Below, one piece after another: positions 12,344 through 24,144 of a stretch of 64,000 bases of DNA. Source of the DNA: Pelodera strongyloides (Eukaryota; Nematoda; Chromadorea; Rhabditida; Rhabditidae); the NCBI GenBank assembly GCA_036852015.1, contig JAANDG010000018.1, positions 434,001-498,000 on the forward strand. Direction: 5' to 3'. The notes under the pieces were generated by a model, which had not been told where the DNA came from, ran no database searches, and worked only from the letters and a program-made list of their open reading frames with translations. A program made the position numbers and the translations under genes. Within the stretch, counting starts at the first letter, position 1. Each line of letters opens with the position of its first letter.

Positions 12344-13683
12344 TTATTACGAACATAAAATGTCGCACAAGTTTTGTCGAGGCAATACCACAATGAATAA
12401 CTATGAAACGTGAAAATGTAAATCTGATCAAAATAAAAGCATCAAATAAAAACATTATGTTTACAGGAATAGGCGAGGGTTACTCTCAATCATAAGTGAA
12501 GTTCTATGGACAAAACAGTGTCTGCGAACATTCCTAGTCACCCGAGGGATTATGATTTTGATACGACCACGTCGAGAGGACAGATTAGAATTCCTGAATT
12601 TGTACATTGAACGTAGATTATGGCCGCATTTGCCGGCCAATATTTTTCTGAGCATTCTAGCATCTGCCTTCCTACGTCGATTGTCAAGTGTATCAAGCTT
12701 CAATAAGGTATCTCTATCTGAACTAGAGGTGTATCATTGTAATCAAGCAATTGGGAACGCATAAAAATTCGCTTTGTAAATGTACGTTGGATCCGATCTA
12801 GGGCCACCTTATCCTTTTCTTATATGGACTAAAGACAACCGAGCCTGACTCTAGAATTGAACGTACATAAAGAGAATATGCAAGAACCAAAAGGTTTGCC
12901 TTCCGCGTTTTCAGAGTGCGAAAGAGAGCAAACATTCTTTTTCTTGCTTGGGCACAAACAAAGGAAATATTTTAGAGAAGGATAAATCATCTGTCATAAT
13001 AAATCCTAGGTCTTGAGCTGAGTTACCTTTTCAATCACAACCGAATTACAAATGTAGTCCACTTTTGGATTGTTTGGGCCAATGTACAGTGCTTGGCACT
13101 TATGAGGAGCCAAAGGTAACTGAAACTCAATTGACCAATCATGCACCAAGTTTACTGCGCGTTGAACTAAAATTCTATCTATAGGATCATTAATAGTACT
13201 GTATATTTTTATGTCATCTGCATACATTACAAATGAAATGCCTAGACTTCTCAACGATATTGCTAGGTCGGAGGTAAACAACGAGAATAGGATTGGACCT
13301 AATACTGACCCCTGTGGCACACCACTAGTACAATCTACAACATCCGATACAGAATCACCAACTCTCACAAACATTTTGCGATCACTAAGCCAATTTTCAA
13401 TCCATTTACATATAAAAGAAGGAAATTGCATGTCAACTAATTTGCAAAGCAGCTTCTTGTGGGAGACCCGATCAAACGCCTTGGCAAAATCAAAGTAAAT
13501 TATGTCTACTTGCTTCTTATTTTCTATAGCAAGCGACCAATCATTTAATGAGCAAAGTAATGCCGTTTCTCTTGATCGGTTCTTCAAGAAGCCATGTTGT
13601 TCATGCGGAATAAGCTGATTATTAATTGCGAATTCTAATAACTTCTGTACAACAATTTTCTCAAAAATACGGCAAGGAAAACT
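12324..13683 (-). mobile_element. 5'-truncated LINE-like (CR1/Jockey-type) retrotransposon
   Basis: The ORF at 13683-13006 reads as a non-LTR reverse transcriptase: an FPCRIFEKIV start, DFAKAFDRV, SGVPQGSVLGP and the catalytic YADD box. The frame then changes. Continuing fragments (LGFIMTDDLSFS, then the typical C-terminal region near 12703-12461 with SSRRGRIK) lie in other frames with stops, so the copy is degenerate. The 5' end starts inside the RT domain, the usual 5' truncation of target-primed insertion. The 3' end is four AACAT units on the plus strand (12324-12343) instead of poly(A). Flanking receptor codons join exactly, with no visible target duplication. The clade call is from motif style only. 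Confidence 0.85.
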
Positions 13684-14344
13684 GGCTATGAAGTAAATGA
13701 GGAAAGCATTTAGCACATAGGCCATAGATCCAGTAATATAAATTATGTCGACGAGCCACATTACTTCCTGAAAAAAAGCGGTTGGAACTAATTTCCAGCA
13801 TCAGACGGAGGAAACAAATTACCTCAAAATATAAACTGAGGGAGACGCCTTTCGACTATGCTGTTTAACAACCTGATTCTTTTACTTCTACTGTAATAGG
13901 TCTTCTACTCCTACTGTAATGGTGGACCCAACAATCAGAGGGCGAATGTGCTCAGTGAAGTCCGTGCTCGTTGTGCATGAGCACCCTCTTGCATCACATG
14001 ATCGTTTCGTATATAGCGATGACTTGTTAGAAGACAATGACATTTTCTGCAAATTCACATTGTTTGCGGATTAGTTCTTTACAGCGTAATGCCGTCAATC
14101 TACTACATGAGAAAATAACAATATGAACGATGGCCTCAGTATTGTCTAATCGAAAGGTTTCTTGATATTTATCGGTTTGTAAAGGCACTGTTGCACGCAC
14201 TACTTATTGATGAGCATAAAAGAAATTTTTTATGGAGTCATCAGCCATTGTTTGATGATTATCCGTTGTTATGAATTTGGTATCCGTTGTTGCGGATTTG
14301 GTATTGTATTCAAGAACATCCGTGAAACAAACATAACTTTATAT

Positions 14345-14735
14345 CTTCAGCATATTCATTGTCAGGTGTAATGAGGTTTTATACAAAATAACAGATTCCA
14401 GCCATATGAATATCAATATCGAGGCAAAGCGGAGTTCATTGAACACGAACATTAGATGATCTCTAATATAAATGTCACTGCTAGTTTGATGTCCATAACC
14501 AAGCTTATCAAACGATTGCTTCAAATCTGGCCACTGTGGTGGCGTCACGTCACGGGCTTACATACCACAGAAAACGTGCTTAGATATTATTTGTTGTCCA
14601 GGAGAGCAACTGAAAGACTGAAGAATAGGTCATATTTGAGCATTCCCAGTGGTCAAGTTCGCTGTTATGGTACATTAATACTATTTGGAACAGGACGAAG
14701 TTTATGGACACGCATGTTCTATAACGGAGCTAACA
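14345..14735 (-). pseudogene. Decayed chemoreceptor exons
   Basis: Minus-strand 14460-14345 resembles receptor exon 3 (HLMFVFNELRFA, then TSLHLTMN), and about 14735-14630 resembles exon 2 but contains stops. Order and strand match a third receptor copy lying between the split gene and the intact plus-strand gene. No complete frame remains. Confidence 0.7.
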
Positions 14736-15734
14736 TGTTCGTCGCTAACGTACTCGACCCGGGTGCAAGTCTGGCCGGTGACAACACGAAACCCTCATCC
14801 GGTGCGGGATTCATGGGCGATCCGTCCCTAGCCCAAAGACGTCAAACAGTTTGTCACGCCTATTGCTCAAGACCTCAGCGGAACATGTCACTAGCAAACT
14901 TCGAATACTTTATTGTAACGTATGCAGCGTATGTTTACAAACCGTGTTTTTATGCGCTCATATTTAGTTGGATTTAGTGAAACCCGAAACCCAAACGAGA
15001 AAAACCAGGAATAAGCTTCTGAATTTAGATTAGAGGGTCGCAGAAATTTGGCGGATGAATGCTTTGAAAAAGACTAACTTACAACCTATGTTTAAATATG
15101 GACCGCACAGCTATGGACATATTACTGAAGAGACCAGGCCACAGAAAAAAACCCTCGTTTACGATGTTGTTCTGCAACGGAGAGTTATGAAACTTCATGT
15201 CCATTGCATTTTAAGTCCTGTTTATATTTGCATCTTTGCCTGACATTCTTTTCTCTTCTATAAAACGATTGTCTTCGTACGCAGATAAGGGAATTATTCG
15301 AATACGTACACAGTCGGATAAATGAATTATGAATTATTCGACTATGTACTTTACGTATAATGGTGGTAAACAATTTCCAAATACACGAACAAACAATTAA
15401 ATTACCACATTGTCATACTTATGGGTGCTAAAATACAATTTCGTGTCCTCCAAAATAATAATGTTTATATTAATAGAAGTGAAATGCATAAGAGAGAGTA
15501 GGGGAGTGCATTTACGCACAATAATGAAGGTTCGCACCCGTCTAATTCAACCTGAATTCTATGTTAGTCCCTTTTTGTAACCCTTGTCGATGTTTCTTTT
15601 TATCTCTTCCTTGAATCATCTGTATGCTAATTTTTCATCACCACTCTTACCTCCACTATAACCCGTTAATCTCGCCTCGCACAATTTGAAGAAATATCAA
15701 TCCACGTTATTTATTGAGTACTTTTCAACAAGTG

Positions 15735-17657
15735 ATGTACCTCGTCGACATTGTGTACGTTACTGGATCTATGGCTTATATGCTAAATGGCGTCCTCATT
15801 TACTTCATAGTCAAGTATAGTAGTAAGCACATGGGCACGTATAAGATACTTATGTTGCTGTTCGCCATTTTCAACCTTGCTTATCCAACCGTTCACATGG
15901 TCACCATGCCGGTAGGTGTTCCTCTTTAATACTAAGAATGGCTTTATCGGTCAATAGGGAAGACAAAAATCTGTGAACTAGTAAGAAAAAAAAACAAATT
16001 CCTAACATGGCCAAGGATTGAGTGTCTGCTGTATTGACCGTATTGAATTGACTTTAACCGTTTTAGAGCGCGCATGTCCATAAACGCGCATTCGTCCTTT
16101 TCCCAGTAGGGGTCTTGTATCACAACATGGAACTTGGACATTGGGGAATGGTCACATATGGATCATTGTTCACTCTTTCAATTGTTCTTCTGGCCCTGCA
16201 TTTCGTGTACAGATACTTTTTGATCTGCAAGTCAGTGAGCGAGAGTTTTGACAATGTGCCTTTCTTTTATCTGTTCGAACATCAAAAACTTGTGTGAATT
16301 GTGGGAAAAAACTTGTGTGAATCAAACGGTCAGGGATTTGTTTTAGAAATCATCTACTGTTCGTGTTCAACGAACTCCGCTTCGCCCCAATACTGTTCTT
16401 CATATGGCTGGGGCCTGGTCTTTTATGTGGAACCTCATTACATCTGACGATGAATAATACTGAAGAATATAAGGCAGTGTCTGTTTGGTGTCTAAAGCAT
16501 AGAAAAGTTTATTAACGAGCTGTGCACCTCGCATTGAGCTCTCGAAACGAGCGGTCACAACGTTTGTTATTCTAAATAAGTTCATTTTATCAAAAAGGCA
16601 TATCCGGCAAAATCTCGTGGGCTTCGTGAAATTAAAAAAGAAACTTTCAGGATTACGTGCGGGATGCCATTTGGGATTTTTACAAAGTTGACGTAAATCA
16701 CACAGCGACGCTAGGACTCATGTATATAGTGAGCTCTTAATATATAAGTGTTTATTTGATACATTTAATTACAACGATAAAAAAAAAACGAGAAAGGGCA
16801 ACCGCGATGTGTCTAAAATACGACGGTTATTTCAGCGAATAAATAAGGCTGGCGAGGAAGTGTTCTATTGGAAATCGTGTTTGGGATTCATGGTTTCTAT
16901 GTCTCTTTTGTGCGGAACTTTTGTAGTGATCGTATTCTGCACAATTAACATTTACAAGACACTAAGGACCTGCACAATGAGCGCGAGAGCCAAGAGACTT
17001 CAGTTCGATTTGATGAAAGCGCTTGTCATACAGGTATTAGTTAATTCAATAACACCAACCACTTTTGATACAGATGGCAGCAGATGTACTTTATAGAAAT
17101 CAAGTTGATTTTCAGACCACCATCCCAATATTGTTTGAGTATATCCCTTGCTCAGTCGTATTTTTCACACCACTTCTGAATATACCAATCGGCCACCTAT
17201 GTAATTATGCACCATTGGCAGTCTCTTTCTATCCGGTTCTTGATCCAATGACAGTTATCTATTTCATCAAGGACTACAGACGGGCACTCTATGCCAAGTT
17301 TAAGTATGATCAATTTTCATCGAAAGAACGTTCCCGTGATAAAAGGCGAATGGATTTATATGTATACGTCTTATAGAGCTTCTGCAAGGGTTCGAATCAA
17401 TGCCGCCCTTCAATGAAGTTAAACAAATAAGTGGAAATATAGAATTCACAATAGCGAGAAATTTTAGTAACATAGAAAAGTCGTGGTCCCGCCTGGGCAT
17501 GTTATGGGTCGTTTAATTCTGTTAGTTTTATCTCATTTGACGAAGAAATAATTTCAGAAGAACTGTGGTCGGCAGCAATGCAGAAGCATTCACCAACCAC
17601 AAGTACACCGACCATAAGATTGATATCATGGCGATTGCGAAGATATCAGAGACCTGA
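15735..17657 (+). CDS. Str-like chemoreceptor GPCR, apparently complete
   Basis: Seven exons: 15735-15911, 16067-16230, 16347-16473, 16651-16728, 16836-17033, 17116-17303 and 17558-17657 (TGA), about 343 residues. It is a seven-helix serpentine receptor of the nematode Str/Srj type, with KHMGTYKILML, YRYFLICK, MSLLCGTFVVIVFCTINIY and YPVLDPMTVIYFIKDYR in order. The start is the ATG matching the paralogues; the seven codons upstream are open but begin with TTG. The donor after exon 3 reads AAG|GCAGTG, so it is a GC rather than GT donor; if it is not used, the gene is broken there. Head-to-head with the split copy at 10533-13761. Likely expressed in sensory neurons, by family knowledge only. 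Confidence 0.8.
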
Positions 17658-17749
17658 ACCCTTACATGGATGTGGTATCAAAACATCACTTAATATAAAT
17701 GAAATATGAAAATAAACTTTTTAAATGGCTTATAGATGGGTCAGTCTTT

Positions 17750-18180
17750 GTCCCCTCATAGGTGACCATTCCCGAATGTCCAAGTTCCATGTTATTGCGG
17801 AATGGGCCCACTGGGAATAACACGAAGGCATGGTCATGCGTGCTCTAAAACAGACATAGGTAACAATGGTCAATAGAACGGGCAATATAGCAAGTAGTCA
17901 ATTCTTGAACATGCTAGGCAGTTGTTTGTTCTTACTAGTTCACAGGTTTTTATCTTCCTTATTGCCCAATAAAGTCATTCTCACTATTAAAGAGGAACAT
18001 TCACCGGCATGATGATCATGTGCACAGTTGGATAAGCAAGATTGGAAATTAAATGATTTTCTTATACGTGCCTATGTGCTTACTACTGTAAGTTGCCACG
18101 AAGTGAGATTAATGTCTAGCAGATAGGCAAGCGATCAGGTGACGTATATTATATTGACGAGAAACATCACTTTCTACAAA
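17750..18180 (-). pseudogene. Decayed chemoreceptor exons 1 and 2
   Basis: Minus-strand 18175-18010 resembles receptor exon 1 (a NIIYVT start and an ending like the other copies next to CATGCCGGTG), with a stop and frame loss. About 17850-17755 resembles exon 2, also with stops. No other exons are visible, so this is a two-exon relic. Confidence 0.65.
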
Positions 18181-19725
18181 AAAAAACGCATGGCAATGTA
18201 AGGCACTTTGTTTGTTTAAAGACCTAAATTCTACTATAATTGGGGATCAAACAAAGACTGAGAGGCGTATTTCGTCAAATTGGTGCTTGAGTGAACAGGC
18301 ATCATATCCGGACACTTTCCTTTCTTACGATATCCATCGTCACTCTCGGACACGTTCTTCCGATAACTTCTTTAAAAAGCTCGATGATTTCTGGAAAGTC
18401 ACATTGTTTACGGATTAGTTCCTTACAGAATAAGGCCGTCCAACTACAATACGAGTCAGTAGCGAAGGAATATGGTCGATGGTCTTTGTATCGTATACTG
18501 GAAAGATTTTCGCGTGATATTTTTCATTTCGTAAAGACTTTGGTGTATGTGCTAATTAGGAATAAAAGTATCTTTTCTATGGAGTCATCAGCCATTGTTT
18601 GACGAGATAATATGTGGTATTAGCACCATCTATTGTATTCAACACGGATTTATAAAATGCCAAAGTGACCGCCACTTTGTGTCTTTATTATCTGCATAAT
18701 ATTTAAGGCATAGCGTTGGAAAAAAAATCAGACAAAAAAAACGATTTCAGCGAGAAATTCACCGATTAAAAAAGTTACCCCCGGACCAAGCCCCACAGTA
18801 AGTCATAAAAGACCAACTGCTGTAGTGCCCGCGAGATATGCGACCGATTTATTAGTGGAATAACGTTCGTCGAGTCATTATCAACATGGACAAATAATGG
18901 ACAATTACTAGGGTTACGGTGCGTATTGGTTTAAGAACATTATTTTCCGTCATCAGTTTACTCGCTGATGCCGCATTTCATGCAAAACTTTTTTCCAACA
19001 CTGTGCTTTACCTATTATGCAGATAATAAAAACACGAAATCTACATAAGGGACAAAGCTGTGACCTCGTCCCTTCAAGGTTGGACCTACACATTCCGCAC
19101 AGAATTGAACTCTATTTTTGTGGTTCGGTCAGCTCTGTTTGGTTGGATCCCTTCCTGACTAAGGATAGCTACTGAGCGCCTTTTCTGCCGCGACCCCGAT
19201 TGTTACCAGTATCTCTAATGAGCCGGCGGATTGCAGGTCATGTGCTGCTGAAGACAGCATCTTATTAAAACACTGCCAGTTTCATCAACTAATCAGAAAC
19301 AATAGAAACTTCTTTCAAGAGTCATCAGGCATTGTTTGATAATGATGTGTGATATTAGCAGCAGCTACACACATAGTATGTCAAGTATGTTATAAATAAA
19401 ACACGAAAATCGTTTCGTCGCGAACATCTGCATCTTTTTTTCTGCATTCTTCTCTTCATCTTTAGTTTGGAATAAACCATTCGCATTGTTCTTGAGGTAG
19501 AAGAAAAAATTGAAGTGCACGCAGGTCAAGAGAAGAAATAATAAAAACAATTTATTTACTTAATTGGGAAGCACACAATGCTCAAGATTCTATAAACTGA
19601 CATAAAAGTTTGATAGCATATATTTGGAACATTACAGACTAATTAAATACACATTCAGTAACTAAATAATACACGACAGAATATACAATTTTTAATTCTT
19701 TAATGTTGCGAGTATTGCTAACAGT
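18180..19725. other. Intergenic between receptor copies; upstream repeats and a foldback
   Basis: Contains a block near 18580 (GAGTCATCAGCCATTGTTTG) that recurs near 14235 and, diverged, near 19318. This marks duplicated receptor flanks. A foldback element (18660-19055) fills part of the rest. No coding exon is supported. Confidence 0.55.
18660..19055. mobile_element. Foldback / MITE-like inverted-repeat element
   Basis: Arms of about 60 bp or more: about 18668-18730 on the left is the imperfect inverse of about 18985-19047 on the right. The core TTTATTATCTGCATAATA and GTTGGAAAAAA are shared. Similarity continues inward through a CAGCGAG block. No ORF inside. Outer ends and target duplication are not clear. 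Confidence 0.65.
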
Positions 19726-21743
19726 CTAATACTTTGAAATGGTCGCATGTGTCTCATTGTTCGTCGATTGTCCATAGGTTTGCGCCACAGAGTCACTGAA
19801 CGCGACGCTAACTCTGAAATATGAATTTATGCTAACACGCACCTTACTTTGGAGAACGAACTCGGTAATACTTTTTGTTAGTAATGTCGTCCGAGCATCT
19901 TAATGGTATGGAAATGATCTGTGGAAATGGCTGTTGGAAGAAAACAACGAGCAAATGGATCTCCAAACATAAATATTTTCGAACCTGAAAGATTCCGTGA
20001 AACTGCCATACCTGATTTGGCGGAAGAGTGCGTTTCTATAATCTTTAATAAAGTACATAACCGATATGGGATCAAGTATTGGATAAATTGAGATAGCTAA
20101 CGGCACGTAGTTGCAGAGCTGACCGAATGGTATATTCAGAAGTGGGGTGAAAAAAGTGGCTGCGCACGGGACATACTCAAAGAATACTGGGATGATTGTC
20201 TGAAATGAATCTGATGGGGAGCAACCACAGACAATACAATATGTTCTCAATTCTAGAACTATTCTATTTCAATTTTGGGCGATATTGTTTTGTTACATAT
20301 ACTATCATCCAATTATAACCTTGGTAATTTGTATTTTCACTGTGCCAGTGGCGAAAGACAAGGCTGCCCCACTTTGATATAACCTGCTATGAGATTACGC
20401 TTATAGTGAATTATCCAGTTGATAAGTCGCCGGAAGCAGCAAACAGTTAAGTAGACGAGGTAAAACTGGAGCTCATTAGTTGTACCTGAATGACGAGCGC
20501 CCTTAGTAATTCCATCTGTAGCTTCTTGGCCCTAAGGCTCATGGTGCTGGTCAGCAGTGTCGTGTAGATGTTAATTGTGCAGAATATGATAACGCCAAAC
20601 GTTACAAACAAAATACTCATACAGACAAGGAATCCTAGACACGATTTCCAGTAGAAGACTTCTTCGCCTGCTTCGTTAATTCTCTAAAGTTCGTACCTTA
20701 CATTATATATATACGTTTGTCAGCAAAATTACGGGTGAAGAGGACAGCACAAATTATGTCGTTGCTATTTTATTAAGCGTCTGAAAACCTACGGTATACA
20801 TTAAGCCCAGAATGGCGGTCTGATTAACGTCGACTTTGTATAGGTCCCACAAAACGTCCCGCACGTAGTTCTAAATAACAGCAATTAATCTAATGCTAGT
20901 GTGCGCAAAGTTTCTTCTCGTCGGCGTATGATACTGATTTACGTAGTTAAGAAGCTATTTCGCGTTTGTATTTCCTTTCTATAATCTTACACGATATTCT
21001 TCAGTTTGATACATTGTTAGTCGCAATGAAGTGCCCCACACGATACCGGCACCAAGCCAAGTCGCCACCAGAACGGGTGTCCAGCGAATGTTTTCGAAAA
21101 CGAACATCCAATTATTCCTGAATTATATTCTGTCTACAACTCGAATTTAGAACTCGGATCCACTCGTTGACTCTTCATACACTCATTGATGAATATCATA
21201 ACGTTTCACAACTCACTTGCAGATCAAAAAGTATCTATAGACAAAGTGTAGAGCGAGAAGAACGAGCGATAAACAGAAGAGTGATCCGTAAGCGACCATT
21301 CCCCAATGTCCCATATCGACATGCTTATTCAGAAGACCCACAGGAAACAAAATGAACGCACGCTTATGAACATGCATATTCTGCAATTTGTTCGATTAGA
21401 ATGGACCTCCAATACGCCTTTCCAGACACAATGTTTTCACTGATACAAATACATCTAACCATAAGTTTCATCTAAGGAGGCAACATTAGTGCCTTACCTC
21501 AAACTACTCTTACTATAGTTCGTATAATGTTACTAAACGCCTTACCGGCATTGTAACAATGTGAACCGTCGGGTAGACCAGATTAAACAGCGCAAAGAGA
21601 AGCATGAGAATCTTGTAGTTTCCCATGTCCTTTCGGCTGTGTTTAACGATGAAGTAGATAAGCACGACGTTTACCACATAGGCAATTGATCCAGTCACAT
21701 AGATAACGTCTACGAGCCACATCTCAAAAAACTTTATTATCAT
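19726..21743 (-). CDS. Str-like chemoreceptor GPCR, complete
   Basis: Minus-strand exons: 21743-21546, 21380-21217, 21117-20991, 20870-20793, 20683-20486, 20199-20012 and 19813-19726 (TAG), 346 residues. All donors are GT, all acceptors AG and all phases match the other family members. It carries the same landmarks: KDMGNYKILMLLFA in helix 1-2, YRYFLICK, FGVIIFCTINIY and a last helix with YPILDPISVMYFIKDYR. The ATG at 21743 opens an exon 66 codons long, seven more than in the two other groups. Its upstream 1.4 kb and all exons except the last one and a half are duplicated at 22561-24961. Confidence 0.85.
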
Positions 21744-22560
21744 GGATAGTCAACAAAGAGAAAATAAGTGTTTATCGAAAATGTCGCGAAAAAGAGAATA
21801 GCCCGCCCATATATACATCGCCTTCAATGACAGCCTGTTGCAAATGGAAAGAGGGGTGGAGAGGCGGGTAGAGATGGCGACTTGTGTAGAAAAGAAATCA
21901 CGCGAAGTGCTGCATTAAAAACTCAATCTGTTGAATTTTTTAATGGTTATTGAGATCTTTGTTGAGATCTTTTGATAATGATCCTTTGTTTCTCGTACTT
22001 TAACATCGTTAAATTAAGCCAGTGTCCATTGTCCGTGGATTAGCTTTAGAGCTAGCCGTAAAGGAGTTAGAATTCAACGTAGAAAGTCGCCACAATATGC
22101 ATACATAAAAAATAATTTCCATACATGTTCGAAAGTGTCAGAGAAAAAAAGGACACGACAGTGGCGTTACTTGCAAAACTCTACTGATCTGAACCACGAG
22201 AGACGAAGAATTGGGCGGCTGTCTTTCTCACATAGAGGAAACGCTAACTTAATGGTATAGTTAATTGATGACCCACATTAAAAATAGTACAGTAGGTAAA
22301 TAATCAGTTTCGATACTTAGAACGGGAGAGCAATCCGTTAAGAGACAGAGATGAATTCCGTCTTACGTCTAGCTTCAATCAATCGACAAAAGATATCAAT
22401 CCACTTTTACGGGTTTTAACCATTATTATTACTGTTTTAAAATTCAGTATTACAGTTTATTACATTTTTTCTTATTTTGTTGAAAATACGCCCACACCCG
22501 TTTGCTATAAACTCTATGTGTTCACGGTGTCTACCACTCTCTATTATGAATATAGAAAGC
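20158..22560. repeat. Tandem duplication, unit A (2.40 kb)
   Basis: Nearly identical to 22561-24961. It runs from the middle of receptor exon 6 to about 0.8 kb upstream of the start codon. The junction at 22560/22561 joins upstream sequence ending TATAGAAAGC directly to exon-6 sequence GGCTGCACAC. Confidence 0.9.
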
Positions 22561-24144
22561 GGCTGCACACGGGATATACTCAAAGAACACTGGGATGATG
22601 GTCTGAAATGAATCTGATGTGGCGCAACCACATTCAATACAATATGTTCTCAATTCTAGAACTATGATATTTCAATTTTGGGCGATATTGTTTTGTTACA
22701 TATACTATCATCCAATTATAACCTTGGTAATTTGTATTTTCACTGTGCCAGTGGCGAAAGACAAGGCTGCCCCACTTTGATATAACCTGCTATGAGATTA
22801 CGCTTATAGTGAATTATCCAGTTGATAAGTCGCCGGAAGCAGCAAACAGTTAAGTAGACGAGGTAAAACTGGAGCTCATTGGTTGTACCTGAATGACGAG
22901 CGCCCTTAGTAATTCCATCTGTAGCTTCTTGGCCCTAAGGCTCATGGTGCTGGTCTGCAGTGTCGTGTAGATGTTAATTGTGCAGAATATGATAACGCCA
23001 AACGTTACGAACAAAATAGTCATACAGACAAGGAATCCTAGACACGATTTCCAGTAGAAGACTTCTTCGCCTGCTTCGTTAATTCTCTAAAGTTCGTACC
23101 TTACATTATATATATACGTTTGTCAGCAAAATTACGGGTGAAGAGGACAGCACAAATTATGACGTTGCTATTTTATTAAGCGTCTGAAAACCTACGGTAT
23201 ACATTAAGCCCAGAATGGCGGTCTGATTAACGTCGACTTTGTATAGGTCCCACAACACGTCCCGCACGTAGTTCTAAATAACAGCAATTAATCTAATGCT
23301 AGTGTGCGCAGTTTCTCCTCGTCGGCGTATGATACTGATTTACGTAGTTAAGAAGCTATTTCGCGTTTGTATTTCCTTTCTATAATCTTACACGATATTC
23401 TTCAGTTTGATACATTGTTAGTCGCAATGAAGTGCCCCACACGATACCGGCACCAAGCCAAGTCGCCACCAGAACGGGTGTCCAGCGAATGTTTTCGAAA
23501 ACGAACATCCAATTATTCCTGAATTATATTCTGTCTACAACTCGAATTTAGAACTCGGATCCACTCGTTGACTCTTCATACACTCATTGATGAATATCAT
23601 AACGTTTCACAACTCACTTGCAGATCAAAAAGTATCTATAGACAAAGTGTAGAGCGAGAAGAACGAGCGATAAACAGAAGAGTGATCCGTAAGCGACCAT
23701 TCCCCAATGTCCGATATCGACATGCTTATTCAGAAGACCAACAGGAAACAAAATGAACGCACGCTTATGAACATGCATATTCTGCAATTTGTTCGATTAG
23801 AATGGACCTCCAATACGCCTTTCCAGACACAATGTTTTCACTGATACAAATACATCTAACCATAAGTTTCATCTAAGGAGGCAACATTAGTGCCTTACCT
23901 CAAACTACTCTTACTATAGTTCGTATAATGTTACTAAACGCCTTACCGGCATTGTAACAATGTGAACCGTCAAGTAGACCAGATTAAACAGCGCAAAGAG
24001 AAGCATGAGAATCTTGTAGTTTCCCATGTCCTTTCGGCTGTGTTTAACGATGAAGTAGATAAGCACGACGTTTACCACATAGGCAATTGATCCAGTCACA
24101 TAGATAACGTCTACGAGCCACATCTCAAAAAACTTTATTATCAT
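22531..24144 (-). pseudogene. Truncated chimeric chemoreceptor copy
   Basis: Minus-strand exons: 24144-23947, 23781-23618, 23518-23392, 23273-23196, 23086-22889 and 22602-22531. Exons 1-5 are close to identical to the 19726-21743 gene, with one visible change in exon 1 (the P of YPTVH to L). Exon 6 breaks after 14 codons at the duplication junction, runs nine residues into former upstream sequence and stops at 22533-22531. The last membrane helix with the LDP and IKDYR motifs is therefore missing, so this is probably not a working receptor. Confidence 0.8.

Larger units (their letters stand above)
10533..13761 (-). pseudogene. Str-like chemoreceptor GPCR, first exon split by a LINE insertion
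   Basis: Minus-strand exons, 5' to 3': 13761-13684 plus 12323-12225 (one exon split by the insertion), 12075-11912, 11720-11594, 11468-11391, 11309-11112, 10969-10782 and 10623-10533 (TGA 10535-10533). Without the insertion this would encode about 340 residues. The protein resembles nematode serpentine receptors of the Str/Srj type: a conserved N-terminal helix, then KHMGTYKILML, YRYFLICK, an FxCTINIY helix, and the last helix with LYPVLDPISVIYFIKDYR. All phases match the intact paralogue at 15735-17657, including the small C-terminal exon. The retroelement interrupts between codons 26 and 27 and brings stops, so the gene is most likely dead. Confidence 0.8.

Noticed and set aside
13211..13498. 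95-codon plus-strand ORF
   Set aside because: Antisense shadow of the LINE reverse-transcriptase frame.
14456..14977. 173-codon plus-strand ORF
   Set aside because: Runs antisense over dead receptor exons and the GC-rich patch; no domain and no splice context.
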